DNA from: Paracoccus denitrificans
GTDB taxonomy: Bacteria > Pseudomonadota > Alphaproteobacteria > Rhodobacterales > Rhodobacteraceae
Reading direction: 5' to 3'
NCBI GenBank assembly: GCA_003240735.1
Contig: QFNE01000005.1
Coordinates: 62,001-126,000 of the forward strand
Length of the DNA: 64,000 bases
The notes under the pieces are model-generated. The model saw only the letters and a program-made list of their open reading frames with translations. It was not told the DNA's origin and did not search any database. The position numbers were made by a program, and so were the translations under genes. How positions within the stretch are numbered: position 1 is the stretch's first letter; each line of letters opens with the position of its first letter. Shown here one piece after another: positions 25,645 through 33,673 of this stretch.

Positions 25645-26445
25645 ATGTCCGTCACGATCGTCATTCCGGCCCGTCACGCGTCGACCCGTTATCCCGGCAA
25701 GCCGCTGGTCGAACTGACCGGCGCCGGCGGCACGGCCCGCAGCCTGATCCGGCGCAGCTGGGACGCGGCGCAATCGGTCAGGGGCGTTAATCGCGTGATC
25801 GTGGCGACTGACGATGACCGCATCGCCGACCACGCCCGCGCCTTCGGGGCAGAGGTTGCGATGACCTCCACCGCCTGCCGCAACGGCACCGAGCGCTGCG
25901 CCGAGGTGCTGGCGTCGCTTCCCGCGCGTCCCGATCTGGTCGTGAACCTGCAGGGCGACGCGCCACTGACGCCCGCGTGGTTCGTCGAGGACCTGATTGC
26001 GGCGCTGTCGAATGCCCCCGACTACGGCATGGCGACGCCGGTTCTGAACTGCACCGGTGAAATGCGCGCCGCCCTGATCGCCGATCGCGCCGCCGGCCGT
26101 GTGGGTGGGACGACGGCTGTCTTTGGGGACGGCAATCGCGCACTTTATTTCTCCAAGGAAGTCATTCCCTACGTGGGCTTCGATGTCGCCCCCTCTGCCC
26201 CCAGCCCTGTCTTTCACCACGTCGGCGTCTACGCCTATCGGCCGGACGCGCTTGTGGCCTACGCCACATGGCCCGAGGGCAAACTGGAAAAGCTGGAAGG
26301 GCTGGAGCAGCTGCGGTTTCTGGAACACGGGCATCCGGTATTGTGTGTCGAGGTCGAGGCGCGGGGACGCGAGTTCTGGGAGCTGAACAACCCCGGCGAT
26401 GTCCCGGTGATCGAAGACATGATGCGCCGCATGGGACTGGATTGA
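25645..26445 (+). CDS. kdsB: 3-deoxy-manno-octulosonate cytidylyltransferase
   Basis: A 266-aa CMP-KDO synthetase that activates KDO with CTP for lipid A core or capsule linker synthesis. The nucleotide-binding start IPARHASTRYPGKPL, VATDDDRI, NLQGDAPL and HVGVYAYRPDAL match the family, with normal length. The ATG at 25645 is eight bases after cysQ. The KDO pathway gene kdsD lies in this window at 52.8 kb, near the lpt genes. Placement in the glycan region could mean a KDO-containing surface polysaccharide; KpsM-type capsules are built on a KDO linker. Confidence 0.9.
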   Translation: MSVTIVIPARHASTRYPGKPLVELTGAGGTARSLIRRSWDAAQSVRGVNRVIVATDDDRIADHARAFGAEVAMTSTACRNGTERCAEVLASLPARPDLVVNLQGDAPLTPAWFVEDLIAALSNAPDYGMATPVLNCTGEMRAALIADRAAGRVGGTTAVFGDGNRALYFSKEVIPYVGFDVAPSAPSPVFHHVGVYAYRPDALVAYATWPEGKLEKLEGLEQLRFLEHGHPVLCVEVEARGREFWELNNPGDVPVIEDMMRRMGLD

Positions 26446-27677
26446 CCGATCCGGCAACCGACCCTTCGGTTTCCGTCATCATCGTCTCTCGTGGGCGGCG
26501 CGGGGCGTTGACGCGGTGCCTGACGGCGCTGCAGCTTCAGTCCCTTCCGGGGTTCGAGGTGGTTCTGGTCGCGGACCCCGCCTCGATCCTGATCCGTCCA
26601 GATCTGCCGATGCGGCGCGTGGTGTTCGACGTCCCCAACATCTCACGCGCCCGGAACGCCGGCATCAACGCCGCGACGGGTCACATTGTGGCGTTCATCG
26701 ACGATGACGCGGTGCCCGAACCCGGCTGGCTTGCTGCGCTGACCGCTCCATTTGCGGATCCACGGGTGCTCGCCGCGACCGGGTTCACTCGACTGCCCGA
26801 CGGGTTCGCGTTTCAGGCGACCGCGCACTGGATCACGCCGGATGGCGTCACCGCCCCCCTTCACGCCAGCGCGCAGGCGGTCTCGCTGCACGCGCCTGCT
26901 GACGGCTGCGCGGTCTGCACGCTGGGCACGAACTGCGCCTTTCGGCGGGATGCGTTGGCGGCGCTGGGCGGATTCGATCCGGCCTTTCCGTTTCATCTGG
27001 ATGAAAGCGACGTGAACATGCGTATGGCTCGGGCGTGTCCAGACTGCCTGACCGCCATCGTGCCGGGGGCCGAGGTCACGCATGGTCTGGCCGACGACCC
27101 GGATCGACGGCAAAATGGGGTTACGAGCGACCAGTCGGTGACGCTGCAGTCGATCGCGCGCTTCTGCGCGCGCTACGGCGGCAATCCGCGAATTGCCCGC
27201 AACCAGCTAAGACGGCGGACGCTGCGGCAGATGGTGGACGGCGCGGCCTCGCCCGAGACAACTCAGCGGCTGCTGGACGAACTGGATGCAGCACCTGCGC
27301 CGACTGACACGCCAGAGCCGCCGTCAGCCCCTTTGCCCGACAGTCCCTTCCCGCGCCCCATCTTCTTCAGCAAACCCCAGTCTCGAATCCATCACATCCT
27401 GACCGGTTGGCAGTGGAACGCGCCCAAGCTGCGCAGCCGGGCGGCAGTTCTGGCCGAAGAGGGCGCAATCGTCACCCTCATCCTGCTTACCCCCACGTTC
27501 CTGCCGCACCGCGTCACCTTCCGGCCGTCAGGCTGGTGGGAACAGCAAGGCGGCCTGTGGGGTGCGTCTGATCCCGGCGATCCCCCGCTGATGGCCATGC
27601 GGAAAGCTGCGCGTTTGACGCTTGAGCGAACGCGGACTACGCATCGCCGGGAACCCGGCGCGGGTCCGGGCGCTTGA
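26442..27677 (+). CDS. Glycosyltransferase family 2 protein
   Basis: A 411-aa GT-A glycosyltransferase. The nucleotide-sugar domain starts SVSVIIVSRGRRGALTRCL and holds ISRARNAGINAATGHIVAFI with the DDD metal motif in FIDDDAVPEP. The acceptor-side segment GTNCAFRRDALAALGGFDP and ED-like DESDVNMR follow. The C-terminal 130 residues are not recognisable to me. The only start that fits is a TTG at 26442 overlapping the kdsB stop (TTGA); earlier in-frame starts would translate kdsB in another frame. It probably adds a sugar to a surface glycan. Confidence 0.78.
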   Translation: MTDPATDPSVSVIIVSRGRRGALTRCLTALQLQSLPGFEVVLVADPASILIRPDLPMRRVVFDVPNISRARNAGINAATGHIVAFIDDDAVPEPGWLAALTAPFADPRVLAATGFTRLPDGFAFQATAHWITPDGVTAPLHASAQAVSLHAPADGCAVCTLGTNCAFRRDALAALGGFDPAFPFHLDESDVNMRMARACPDCLTAIVPGAEVTHGLADDPDRRQNGVTSDQSVTLQSIARFCARYGGNPRIARNQLRRRTLRQMVDGAASPETTQRLLDELDAAPAPTDTPEPPSAPLPDSPFPRPIFFSKPQSRIHHILTGWQWNAPKLRSRAAVLAEEGAIVTLILLTPTFLPHRVTFRPSGWWEQQGGLWGASDPGDPPLMAMRKAARLTLERTRTTHRREPGAGPGA

Positions 27678-27807
27678 TTGCCGCCATGCATCCAAGGTTA
27701 GCGCAGATTCGCGCCACCGACCGCCTCGCCGGTCTGGCGTGTGCATGGCGAACGGAATAAACACCAATATGTGTAATGCCTGATTAGGCGGGCGAGGAGT
27801 TTTACGT

Positions 27808-28698
27808 ATGTCACGCAAGGTTACCAAGGCGATCTTTCCCGTAGCTGGTCTGGGAACGCGGTTCCTGCCCGCAACCAAGTCGATCCCGAAAGAGATCATG
27901 ACGCTGGTCGACCGGCCACTGATCCAGTACGCCATCGACGAGGCCCGCGCCGCCGGGATCGAGGAGTTCATCTTCGTCACCTCGCGCGGCAAGGGCGCGC
28001 TGGAAGATTACTTCGACCACGCGCACGAGCTGGAAAACACCCTTCGCAAGGCCGGCAAGGATGACCTGCTGGAACTGCTGCGCGCCACGAACATGGATTC
28101 GGGCGCCATCGCCTATGTCCGCCAGCACAAGGCCATGGGTCTGGGCCACGCGGTCTGGTGCGCGCGCCGTCTGGTTCATGACGAACCCTTCGCCGTCGTT
28201 CTGACCGATGACGTGGTCATGGGCGAACCGCCCTGCCTGCAGCAGATGATCGAGGCGCATCAGGAAGTCGGCGGCAGCATGGTCGCCACGATGGAAGTGC
28301 CGGTTGAGAAAACCAAATCCTATGGCGTGCTGGATGTGGCCGAAGACATGGGGGCCATCGTCCGCGCCCGCGGTCTGGTCGAAAAGCCCAAGGAAAACCC
28401 ACCGTCGAATCTGGCGGTCATCGGTCGCTATATCCTTGCGCCCACGGTGATGAAGAACCTCGACAAGCTGAAACAGGGCGCCGGCGGGGAAATCCAGCTG
28501 ACGGATGCCATCGCCGATGAAATCGCCGAGGGCCGCGACGTGTTCGGCCTGCGCTTCCGTGGCCAGCGCTATGACTGCGGCAGCAAGGCCGGGTTCCTGC
28601 AGGCAACCGTGGCGTACGGCCTTCAGCGTGAAGAACTGCGCGACGAATTCGTCGATTACCTGCAAGACGTTCTTGCGATGCGTAAGGCGGCGGAATGA
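27808..28698 (+). CDS. galU: UTP-glucose-1-phosphate uridylyltransferase
   Basis: A 296-aa GalU making UDP-glucose, the donor for many surface glycans and for the Opg glucans encoded at the end of this window. The nucleotidyltransferase signature FPVAGLGTRFLPATKSIPKE is complete, as are VEKPKENPPSNLAVIGRYI and GGEIQLTDAI. GAGGAG lies nine bases before the ATG. The 130-base gap upstream contains a bulged stem-loop (27712-27739) and may hold a promoter. The stop overlaps galE by four bases (ATGA), so the two are coupled. Confidence 0.95.
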   Translation: MSRKVTKAIFPVAGLGTRFLPATKSIPKEIMTLVDRPLIQYAIDEARAAGIEEFIFVTSRGKGALEDYFDHAHELENTLRKAGKDDLLELLRATNMDSGAIAYVRQHKAMGLGHAVWCARRLVHDEPFAVVLTDDVVMGEPPCLQQMIEAHQEVGGSMVATMEVPVEKTKSYGVLDVAEDMGAIVRARGLVEKPKENPPSNLAVIGRYILAPTVMKNLDKLKQGAGGEIQLTDAIADEIAEGRDVFGLRFRGQRYDCGSKAGFLQATVAYGLQREELRDEFVDYLQDVLAMRKAAE

Positions 28699-29702
28699 CG
28701 TCTGCGCCTCGTGTTCTGGTAACGGGCGGTGCGGGCTATATCGGCTCGCACGCCTGCAAGGCGTTGGCGGCGGCGGGGTATGTCCCCGTCACCTACGACA
28801 ACCTCTGCACCGGCTGGCAGGCGGCGGTGAAGTTCGGCCCGTTCGAACAGGGCGACCTGTCGGACCGACCGCGACTGGACGCCGTTTTCGCCGCCCACAA
28901 GCCGGTCGCCGTGATGCACTTCGCTGCACTGTCCCAGGTTGGCGAGGCGATGCGCGATCCCGGGAAGTACTGGCGCGGCAACGTCGGGGCGAGCCTTGAT
29001 CTGATCGAGGCGACGGTGGCCGCCGGTGTCCGCGATTTCGTCTTTTCGTCCACTTGTGCCACATACGGCGACCACGACGGTGTGGTGCTGGACGAAGACA
29101 CGCCCCAGCAGCCCTTGAATGCCTATGGTGCCAGCAAACGGGCCATCGAAGACATGCTGCGCGACTTCGGCGCATCCGATGGGCTGCGCAGCGTAGCGTT
29201 CCGGTACTTCAACGTCGCCGGCGCCGACCCTGATGCCGAAGTTGGAGAGTATCACCAGCCCGAAACGCACCTGATCCCGCTGATCCTTGAGGCGGTCGAC
29301 GGCAAGCGGGCGGCGCTGACGATCCACGGCACCGACTATCCCACGCCGGACGGGACGTGCATCCGTGACTATGTCCATGTGATGGATCTGGTCGATGCGC
29401 ATGTTTTGGGCCTGAACTGGCTGCGGGACGGTAAAACCCCCACGAAAGGCGGGGTCGAGGTGTTCTGTCTGGGCACCGGCAACGGCTTTTCCGTACGGGA
29501 AGTGATCGACCAGTCCCGCCGCGCAACGAACCGCGAGGTGCCGGTCACGGTTGGCCCCCGCCGTGGCGGCGATGCGGTCAAGCTTGTGTCGGGCAGCCGC
29601 AAGGCTGAAGACGTTCTGGGGTGGCGCGCGAAACGGTCAGACCTGCCGCAGATGATCGGCGATGCGTGGCGCTGGTATCAGACGGGTGGGTATGGGGCGT
29701 GA
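28695..29702 (+). CDS. galE: UDP-glucose 4-epimerase
   Basis: A 335-aa extended SDR. The NAD-binding motif is GGAGYIGSHACKAL; the catalytic pair is YGASK in NAYGASKRAIEDML, with the Ser/Thr in SSTCATYG. It interconverts UDP-glucose and UDP-galactose, so galactose is a likely constituent of the glycan built here. It is translationally coupled to galU, and its last 11 bases overlap the next glycosyltransferase gene. Confidence 0.94.
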   Translation: MTSAPRVLVTGGAGYIGSHACKALAAAGYVPVTYDNLCTGWQAAVKFGPFEQGDLSDRPRLDAVFAAHKPVAVMHFAALSQVGEAMRDPGKYWRGNVGASLDLIEATVAAGVRDFVFSSTCATYGDHDGVVLDEDTPQQPLNAYGASKRAIEDMLRDFGASDGLRSVAFRYFNVAGADPDAEVGEYHQPETHLIPLILEAVDGKRAALTIHGTDYPTPDGTCIRDYVHVMDLVDAHVLGLNWLRDGKTPTKGGVEVFCLGTGNGFSVREVIDQSRRATNREVPVTVGPRRGGDAVKLVSGSRKAEDVLGWRAKRSDLPQMIGDAWRWYQTGGYGA

Positions 29703-30906
29703 TCCGGCCTATATCCTTGATGTCAGCCGACTTCTGTCGCGCCTTGGCAAGGGGGCTTTAACCGGCATTGACCGCGTCGAAGCGGCATGGCTGCAACGCC
29801 TCGCTCCGCTGCCACACCTGCTGTTGGCCCGCGTCGGTCGGGACACGCTGCTGCTTCCGCCCGAAGCCGGGTTGTCATTGTCAGGCTGGATCAACGGCGA
29901 TACCGCCCATCTGCCGCCCCTTCGCTTGCAGGACCGCCTGCGCCGTCGGCCCGAATTGACGGCGCGCGCCGGTCGGGCGTTGCGTGGGATGGCCATGACG
30001 CGCCGTCCGCGCGACTTCCGGGCAGCGATCACTCGACACGATTCCCGGGCGTCGTGGGTTTATCTGAATGTGGGCCACGGCGCGATCGCGGATGACGCGT
30101 GGCGCGCGCTTGCGGGGACGCGGCGCGCGGTCATGATCCACGACACGATCCCGTTGGATCACCCCGAATTCACCCGCAAAGGCCAGTCCCAGGTCTTTCG
30201 CGACCGGCTGTCCATGCGCCTGTCGGGCGCCGATCACGTGATCGCCATTTCGGACCATACCGCCGACCGCGTCGCAGATTGGGTCAGCCGCCTGTCCCTG
30301 CCGCGGACCCCGCCCATCACCGTGGCCCCGATCGGCACCACCCTGACGCAGGCGGGCGATGAACCTATGGGCATCCCCACCGACCGCCCGTTCTTCCTGA
30401 CCGTCGGCACCATTGAACCGCGCAAGAACCACGCGCTTTTGCTGGATGCCTGGGACCGTCTGGCCCGGTCGATGCCGGCAACGCGCGTGCCGCGCCTGAT
30501 CATCGCCGGGCGTCGGGGCTGGGAAAACGCCGCGACGTTTGCGCGGCTTGACCGGCTGCCCCGGAACAGCCCGGTGATCGAGCGTGCGGACCTGTCCGAC
30601 GCCGACATCGCGTGGTTGATGGACCACGCCCACGCGCTTTTGATGCCGTCCTTCGCCGAAGGCTTCGGCCTGCCGATGAGCGAGGCCGCCGCGCGCGGCC
30701 TGCCCGTTCTTGCAAGCCCCCTGCCCACGGCGGCCGAGTTTCTGCCGGATCACGCGATGATCGTGCCCTGGGATCACCCGGCCGCCTGGGCGGATGCCGT
30801 GGCCGACCTGTCTGGCCGGACGCCCCGCCGCCTGCCTCCCGCCATCGTGCCGACATGGGAGACACATTTCGAGATTGTCGATGACGTGATGCGGGGGGAC
30901 GACTGA
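29692..30906 (+). CDS. Glycosyltransferase family 4 protein
   Basis: A 404-aa GT-B transferase. The C-terminal nucleotide-sugar domain shows GTIEPRKNHALLLDAW and the E-x7-E motif in PSFAEGFGLPMSEAAARG. The N-terminal half (about 1-200) starts YILDVSRLLSRLGKGALTGIDRVE, a form seen in mannosyl- and rhamnosyltransferases of this group. The ATG at 29692 overlaps galE by 11 bases. The donor sugar cannot be told from sequence. The stop overlaps the next start (TGATG). Confidence 0.85.
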   Translation: MGRDPAYILDVSRLLSRLGKGALTGIDRVEAAWLQRLAPLPHLLLARVGRDTLLLPPEAGLSLSGWINGDTAHLPPLRLQDRLRRRPELTARAGRALRGMAMTRRPRDFRAAITRHDSRASWVYLNVGHGAIADDAWRALAGTRRAVMIHDTIPLDHPEFTRKGQSQVFRDRLSMRLSGADHVIAISDHTADRVADWVSRLSLPRTPPITVAPIGTTLTQAGDEPMGIPTDRPFFLTVGTIEPRKNHALLLDAWDRLARSMPATRVPRLIIAGRRGWENAATFARLDRLPRNSPVIERADLSDADIAWLMDHAHALLMPSFAEGFGLPMSEAAARGLPVLASPLPTAAEFLPDHAMIVPWDHPAAWADAVADLSGRTPRRLPPAIVPTWETHFEIVDDVMRGDD

Positions 30907-31937
30907 TGCGCGCGCCCAAATGGTGGCGGCTTATGCGCCGCAGGATTCGCCTGCGCACGCGCCGTCAGTATCTTCTGGGCCGCGCAATCCGGCGCAGCGG
31001 GCGTTTGAACCCGGTCATGGACCGCACCGACCAGATCCGGCCCGACAGTCTGCTGGCGTTCGTGGCGCTGCGCAACGAGGCGGTGCGGCTGCCGTATTTT
31101 CTGGATTACTACCGGGCGATGGGCATCACCCATTTTCTGATCGTGGATAACGACAGCGATGACGGCAGCCGGGAATATCTGCTGGCGCAGGACGATGTGT
31201 CGCTCTGGACGACCTGCGCAGGGTACAAGGCGTCGCGCTTCGGCATGGACTGGCTCAGCTATCTGCTGTTCCGCTATGGCCCGGATCATTGGTGCTTGAC
31301 CGTCGACCCGGACGAATTTCTGGTCTTTCCCCATGATGACACCCGCCCCCTGCGCGCGCTGACCGACTGGATGGACGCCTCGGGCATGCGGGCGCTGCCG
31401 GCCATGCTTCTGGACATGTACCCCCGCGGCGGCGTGACCGAGCGGCGCTATATCGCGGGCGAAGATCCGTTCGGCATCCTGCGCTGGTTCGATGCTGCGA
31501 ATTACGCGATCCGGCTGGACAACGAGCACGGCAACCTGTGGATCCAGGGCGGCCCCCGCGCGCGGATGTTCTTTCCCAACGCACCCGAACGCGCGCCATC
31601 ACTGAACAAGATCCCGCTGGTCAAGTGGGAACGGTCCTACGTCTATGTCAGTTCGACCCACATGCTGCTGCCTCGGGCAGTCAATCTGGTCTATGACCGC
31701 AACGGTGGAGAGCGGATTTCGGGCATTCTTCTGCATGCCAAGTTCCTGTCCACCTTCGCCGAAAAGGCGGTTGAGGAACTGGACCGCCGCCAGCACTACA
31801 ACAACAGCGTCGAATACAAGGCCTACCACTCGGTGATCAGCCGCGACCACGATATGTGGACCGAAGAATCCGTAGCCTATGAGGATTGGCGCCAGCTGGA
31901 ACGCCTGGGCCTGATTTCGCGGGGGCATTGGATTTGA
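30906..31937 (+). CDS. Glycosyltransferase family 2-like protein (Glyco_tranf_2_4 type)
   Basis: A 343-aa protein whose core LRNEAVRLPYFLDYYRAMGI and FLIVDNDSDDGSREYLL are typical of the Glyco_tranf_2_4/GT92-like group. The metal motif is in CLTVDPDEFLVFP. After the catalytic part come ILLHAKFLS and a Tyr/His-rich tail. The N-terminal 40 residues are strongly basic (MRAPKWWRLMRRRIRLRTRR), which could mediate membrane association. It is the second of four tightly overlapping genes (29.7-35.0 kb). The acceptor and donor are unknown. Confidence 0.8.
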   Translation: MRAPKWWRLMRRRIRLRTRRQYLLGRAIRRSGRLNPVMDRTDQIRPDSLLAFVALRNEAVRLPYFLDYYRAMGITHFLIVDNDSDDGSREYLLAQDDVSLWTTCAGYKASRFGMDWLSYLLFRYGPDHWCLTVDPDEFLVFPHDDTRPLRALTDWMDASGMRALPAMLLDMYPRGGVTERRYIAGEDPFGILRWFDAANYAIRLDNEHGNLWIQGGPRARMFFPNAPERAPSLNKIPLVKWERSYVYVSSTHMLLPRAVNLVYDRNGGERISGILLHAKFLSTFAEKAVEELDRRQHYNNSVEYKAYHSVISRDHDMWTEESVAYEDWRQLERLGLISRGHWI

Positions 31938-33673
31938 AGGACACCGCCGCCGATCCCGCAAAACGCGCCGCTGCCGCAGATGATGACGTCCGGCTGGGCG
32001 TCGTCCTTTTGTGCCACGACGCGCTGGATGTCGCGTCGCGCATGGCGCGGACGTGGCACGAAAACGACGCGGCGGTGGCCATCCATGTCGACAGCGCGGT
32101 GAGTGCTGCAGAAATGGTGACGATGCAGCAGACGTTGCAGGATTGTCCCAATGTTCGCTGGGTCAAGCGGCATCGATGCGAATGGGGCACGTTCGGGCTG
32201 GTGGCCGCAACGCAGGCAGGTGCAGGCATCCTGCTCGACGACTTTCCGACATTGACGCATGTTCTTCTGGTTTCGGGCGCGTGCCTGCCCCTGCGCCCGA
32301 TCGCCGAGCTGCGCGAATATCTGCGTCAGAACCCCGGGGTTGAGTTCATCGAAAGCGTCAACGCGCTGGATGTGGGCTGGACTGTGGGCGGGCTGAACGA
32401 AGAGCGGTTCACGCTGCGCTTTCCGTTCTCGTTTCGCCGCCAGCGGCGCGCGTTCGACCATTACGTTGACCTGCAACGTCGTCTGGGGTTCCAACGGCGT
32501 ATCCCCGAAGGGGTCGTCGGCCATCTCGGCTCTCAGTGGTGGTGCCTGACACGCGCGACGCTGGACGGCATCCTGAACGACCCACGCCGGGCCGAGTTCG
32601 ACCGGTACTTCCACCGGGTGTGGATTCCGGACGAAAGCTATTTCCAGACGCTGGTGCGGCGGCAGTCGAACCGCATCGCCAACCGCTCTTTGACGTTGTC
32701 AAAATTCGATTCGCAGGGAAAACCCTACATCTTCTATGACGATCACGCGCAGATGCTGGACCAGTCACAGTGCTTCATCGCCCGCAAGATCTGGCCGCGG
32801 GCCACCGGTCTTTACGCGCAGTTTCCGTCATCCGGGGACCCGACAACCACCGAAATCCGCGAACCAGACAGCTCTCAGGTCGATCGCGTGATCGAACGCA
32901 ACGTTCAGCGTCACACGCTGGGGCGGCCGGGGCTTTACATGCAAAGCCGCTATCCCGCGAAGGACAGGGAAAACGGCAAGACCGCCGCGCCCTACAGCGT
33001 GCTTTACGGGGTAAGCGATGTCTTTCCCGACATCGCGACCCAGCTTTCGGCGATGTTGGCGACCGATGTGCACGGGCATCTGTTCGCGCGTGACCGCGTG
33101 CAGTTTTCGGACGGACGGACGATCGGCCCGGGGTCGATCTGCGACAGCGCCGGCCTGCGCGATCTGGATCCGAACGGGTTTCTGACCTCGCTCATCCGGA
33201 TGGCGCCGCGGCGGCAGGCGTTCATGTTCAGCCCGCGTGACAGTCAGGACCTGACCTGGTTCATGGCGACCGACCGAAATGCGCGCATTCTGGCGGTCAC
33301 CGGCGCGTGGATCGTGCCGGTGTATCTGTCCGGCATGCCTTTTGACGACATGCGCCGCATTTCTGCTTATCTTCAGTGGACTGAACTGCAATTCCTCAAC
33401 GTGCTCGATTCAGTCTGGGTACGGGCGCGGGTTCAGATCTGGGATCTGGCCCAAGCGACACTGCGGCCTGACGCTGTTCTGAACCGCATCGTGGCAGAGA
33501 TGGGCGGCAGCCCCGGCAATACGCCTTTTCCCGGAGTCAACCTGCCCGACCTGACCGGACTGCCCGCATTCCTGGACCGCCTGTCCAGCGCCGGATTGCG
33601 GCTGCGCCGCATGGGCGACTTCGCCCACCCCGAACTGGCCACCGCCGACCCCGTCGTCAGGGGGACGGCATGA
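31934..33673 (+). CDS. GT14 core-2/I-branching-type glycosyltransferase with C-terminal DUF5927
   Basis: A 579-aa two-part protein. Residues about 15-275 resemble the Branch domain (GT14): VRLGVVLLCHDALDVASRM, VSGACLPLRPIAEL, GSQWWCLTRATL and IPDESYFQTLV. Eukaryotic relatives add beta-1,6-GlcNAc branches or xylose. Residues about 290-579 form a second domain that I believe is DUF5927, found attached to this family in Rhodobacterales; its function is unknown to me. I chose the TTG at 31934, which overlaps the preceding stop (TTGA) and has CGGGGG ten bases upstream. An earlier TTG at 31886 lies inside the previous gene. The stop overlaps the sulfotransferase start (ATGA), which suggests the two act together. 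Confidence 0.8.
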   Translation: MKDTAADPAKRAAAADDDVRLGVVLLCHDALDVASRMARTWHENDAAVAIHVDSAVSAAEMVTMQQTLQDCPNVRWVKRHRCEWGTFGLVAATQAGAGILLDDFPTLTHVLLVSGACLPLRPIAELREYLRQNPGVEFIESVNALDVGWTVGGLNEERFTLRFPFSFRRQRRAFDHYVDLQRRLGFQRRIPEGVVGHLGSQWWCLTRATLDGILNDPRRAEFDRYFHRVWIPDESYFQTLVRRQSNRIANRSLTLSKFDSQGKPYIFYDDHAQMLDQSQCFIARKIWPRATGLYAQFPSSGDPTTTEIREPDSSQVDRVIERNVQRHTLGRPGLYMQSRYPAKDRENGKTAAPYSVLYGVSDVFPDIATQLSAMLATDVHGHLFARDRVQFSDGRTIGPGSICDSAGLRDLDPNGFLTSLIRMAPRRQAFMFSPRDSQDLTWFMATDRNARILAVTGAWIVPVYLSGMPFDDMRRISAYLQWTELQFLNVLDSVWVRARVQIWDLAQATLRPDAVLNRIVAEMGGSPGNTPFPGVNLPDLTGLPAFLDRLSSAGLRLRRMGDFAHPELATADPVVRGTA

